A DNA stretch of 6,787 nt. Origin: an uncultured Prevotella sp. Lineage in GTDB: Bacteria > Bacteroidota > Bacteroidia > Bacteroidales > Bacteroidaceae. Numbering within the stretch: position 1 is the first letter of the stretch; the number at the start of each line of letters is the position of its first letter. The translations under genes were made by a program, and so were the position numbers. A model generated the notes under the pieces. It saw nothing but the letters and a program-made list of their open reading frames with translations, was not told the origin of the DNA and made no database searches. Below are positions 5,939 to 6,787 of the stretch, one piece after another. The DNA is taken from contig ONQK01000181.1 of NCBI GenBank assembly GCA_900319895.1, positions 1-6,787 of the forward strand, given 5' to 3'.

Positions 5939-6773
5939 GTTTTTGAATGGGGCAAGTCATCCCATCTTTTCAGCGTTGATGTATTTGCTGGCATTCATGG
6001 TGCTGCAATTTTTCTGTATGTATGCCGTACTGTATGGCTGGGCTTGGGTAAATGATGCCGACTTCAAGGTCTTGATGGCCCAACAGACGTCGGGGATTGG
6101 CAATATGCAAATCGAGCCGTTCATCATCAGCTCAGCCACGAGCTCGTTGTTGACCATCGCCTTGTTTGGACTGTTGAAATGGACTGACACGCCGAGGCCT
6201 TACCTCCGCACGCGACCTTGGGCAGTATTGTTTTGGGTAGTGATCCTGACATTGGGAACGATTTTACCTTCAATATGGCTTCAGGAAGTCTTGCAACTGT
6301 CTATGCCTGAGAGACTTGAACAACATTTCATGAGGCTGTTGGAGAACCGATGGGGATATTTGGTGCTGGGCATTTTAGCGCCTGTGGTCGAAGAAGTCGT
6401 GTTTAGAGGAGCTATTCTCAGGGTTCTTCTGCATTTTTTCCGTCGACAGCGCCACTGGGCCGCCATCGTGGTCTCTGCGCTGTTTTTTGGGTTGATACAC
6501 ATGAACTCCGCACAATTCTTGCATGCCTTTTTGATGGGAATTTTGCTGGGATGGCTTTACTGTCGGTCGGACAGCATCGTGCCGGGAATAGTATTGCACT
6601 GGGTGAACAATACCGTTGCCTATGCCAGCTATAAAATCGCACCGCAGCTGGTTGATTTGAAGCTGATAGACATCTTCGGCGGCAGCCAGCGTTCTGTGAC
6701 TTTGAGCCTTGTTTTCTCGATGATGATCTTTGTCCCGGCGTTGCTTCAATTACACATGAGGATGAAACGATAG
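5928..6773 (+). CDS. CPBP-family intramembrane metalloprotease (Abi/CAAX type)
   Basis: This is a 281-residue multi-pass membrane protein of the CPBP family, which includes the eukaryotic Rce1 CAAX protease and bacterial Abi proteins. The family signatures are present: EEVVFRG (155-161), with the glutamate pair E155/E156 and R160; FGLIHMN (187-193), with H191; and HWVNN (224-228), with H224 and N228. These are the proposed metal-binding and catalytic residues. Hydrophobic stretches lie near 14-36, 65-83, 99-118, 143-153, 178-190, 198-211, 215-232 and 255-275, giving roughly eight membrane segments. The start overlaps ribF by 11 bases and has an AAGGA site upstream. Length is normal. The bacterial substrates of most CPBP proteins are unknown, and nothing here shows what this one cuts. 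A bacteriocin self-immunity role is known for some relatives, but no bacteriocin gene is in the window. Confidence 0.9.
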   Translation: MTNKFLNGASHPIFSALMYLLAFMVLQFFCMYAVLYGWAWVNDADFKVLMAQQTSGIGNMQIEPFIISSATSSLLTIALFGLLKWTDTPRPYLRTRPWAVLFWVVILTLGTILPSIWLQEVLQLSMPERLEQHFMRLLENRWGYLVLGILAPVVEEVVFRGAILRVLLHFFRRQRHWAAIVVSALFFGLIHMNSAQFLHAFLMGILLGWLYCRSDSIVPGIVLHWVNNTVAYASYKIAPQLVDLKLIDIFGGSQRSVTLSLVFSMMIFVPALLQLHMRMKR

Positions 6774-6775
6774 GA

Positions 6776-6787
6776 ATGCCAAAGTCG
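6776..6787 (+). CDS. Possible start of a further operon gene (partial)
   Basis: Two bases after the protease stop, ATG CCA AAG TCG (MPKS) stays open to the window edge. AGGA directly precedes the ATG and is too close to be a good ribosome binding site. The tight spacing fits the packing of the preceding genes, but four codons cannot identify a product or prove that a gene starts here. Confidence 0.25.

Noticed and set aside
5539..5994. Minus-strand frame of 151 codons opposite ribF
   Set aside because: Serine-rich shadow of the riboflavin kinase domain; the plus strand is a well-conserved full-length gene.
1..6787. Mobile element, CRISPR array, phage or defence system
   Set aside because: No transposase, integrase, terminal inverted repeats, regular spaced repeats or toxin-antitoxin pair could be seen on either strand. 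The CPBP protein is sometimes called abortive-infection-like, but nothing here ties it to phage defence.

Overview
The window looks like ordinary chromosomal core sequence from a member of the Bacteroidetes, most likely Prevotella or a relative. Four things point there. Two promoters fit the Bacteroidetes pattern (TTTG, about 19-21 bases, TAnnTTTG). Most genes lack a Shine-Dalgarno sequence and have A/T-rich leaders. The tmRNA has a Bacteroidetes-type tag ending in YALAA, and its CCA end is not encoded. The protein sequences (for example the GFFDGVHKGH variant in RibF) also fit. The genus is a guess from recall of related tags and proteins, not a database match.

Layout. Positions 9-406 on the minus strand hold ssrA (tmRNA), which rescues stalled ribosomes. 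A 257-base divergent spacer (407-663) carries one promoter for ssrA and one for the plus-strand genes. The plus strand then encodes a DusB-type tRNA-dihydrouridine synthase (664-1668). After a 98-base gap comes a tightly packed run of genes: a PMCA-type calcium P-type ATPase (1767-4346), a small HAD-IA phosphatase 3 bases downstream (4350-4976), the bifunctional riboflavin kinase/FAD synthetase RibF 8 bases further on (4985-5938), and a CPBP-family intramembrane protease whose start overlaps the end of ribF by 11 bases (5928-6773). A possible next gene starts at 6776 and runs off the window.

How the genes relate. ssrA and dus both serve translation (ribosome rescue, tRNA modification), and Dus enzymes use FMN, which RibF makes. 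The spacing of the last four genes suggests co-transcription, but they do not form one obvious pathway: ion export, a phosphatase of unknown substrate, flavin cofactor synthesis and a membrane protease. The most suggestive pairing is the HAD phosphatase with RibF, because flavin metabolism includes HAD-type phosphatases.

I found no mobile element, CRISPR array, tRNA, phage gene or defence cassette, and no convincing sign of a previously undescribed system. The findings are modest leads within a housekeeping region.
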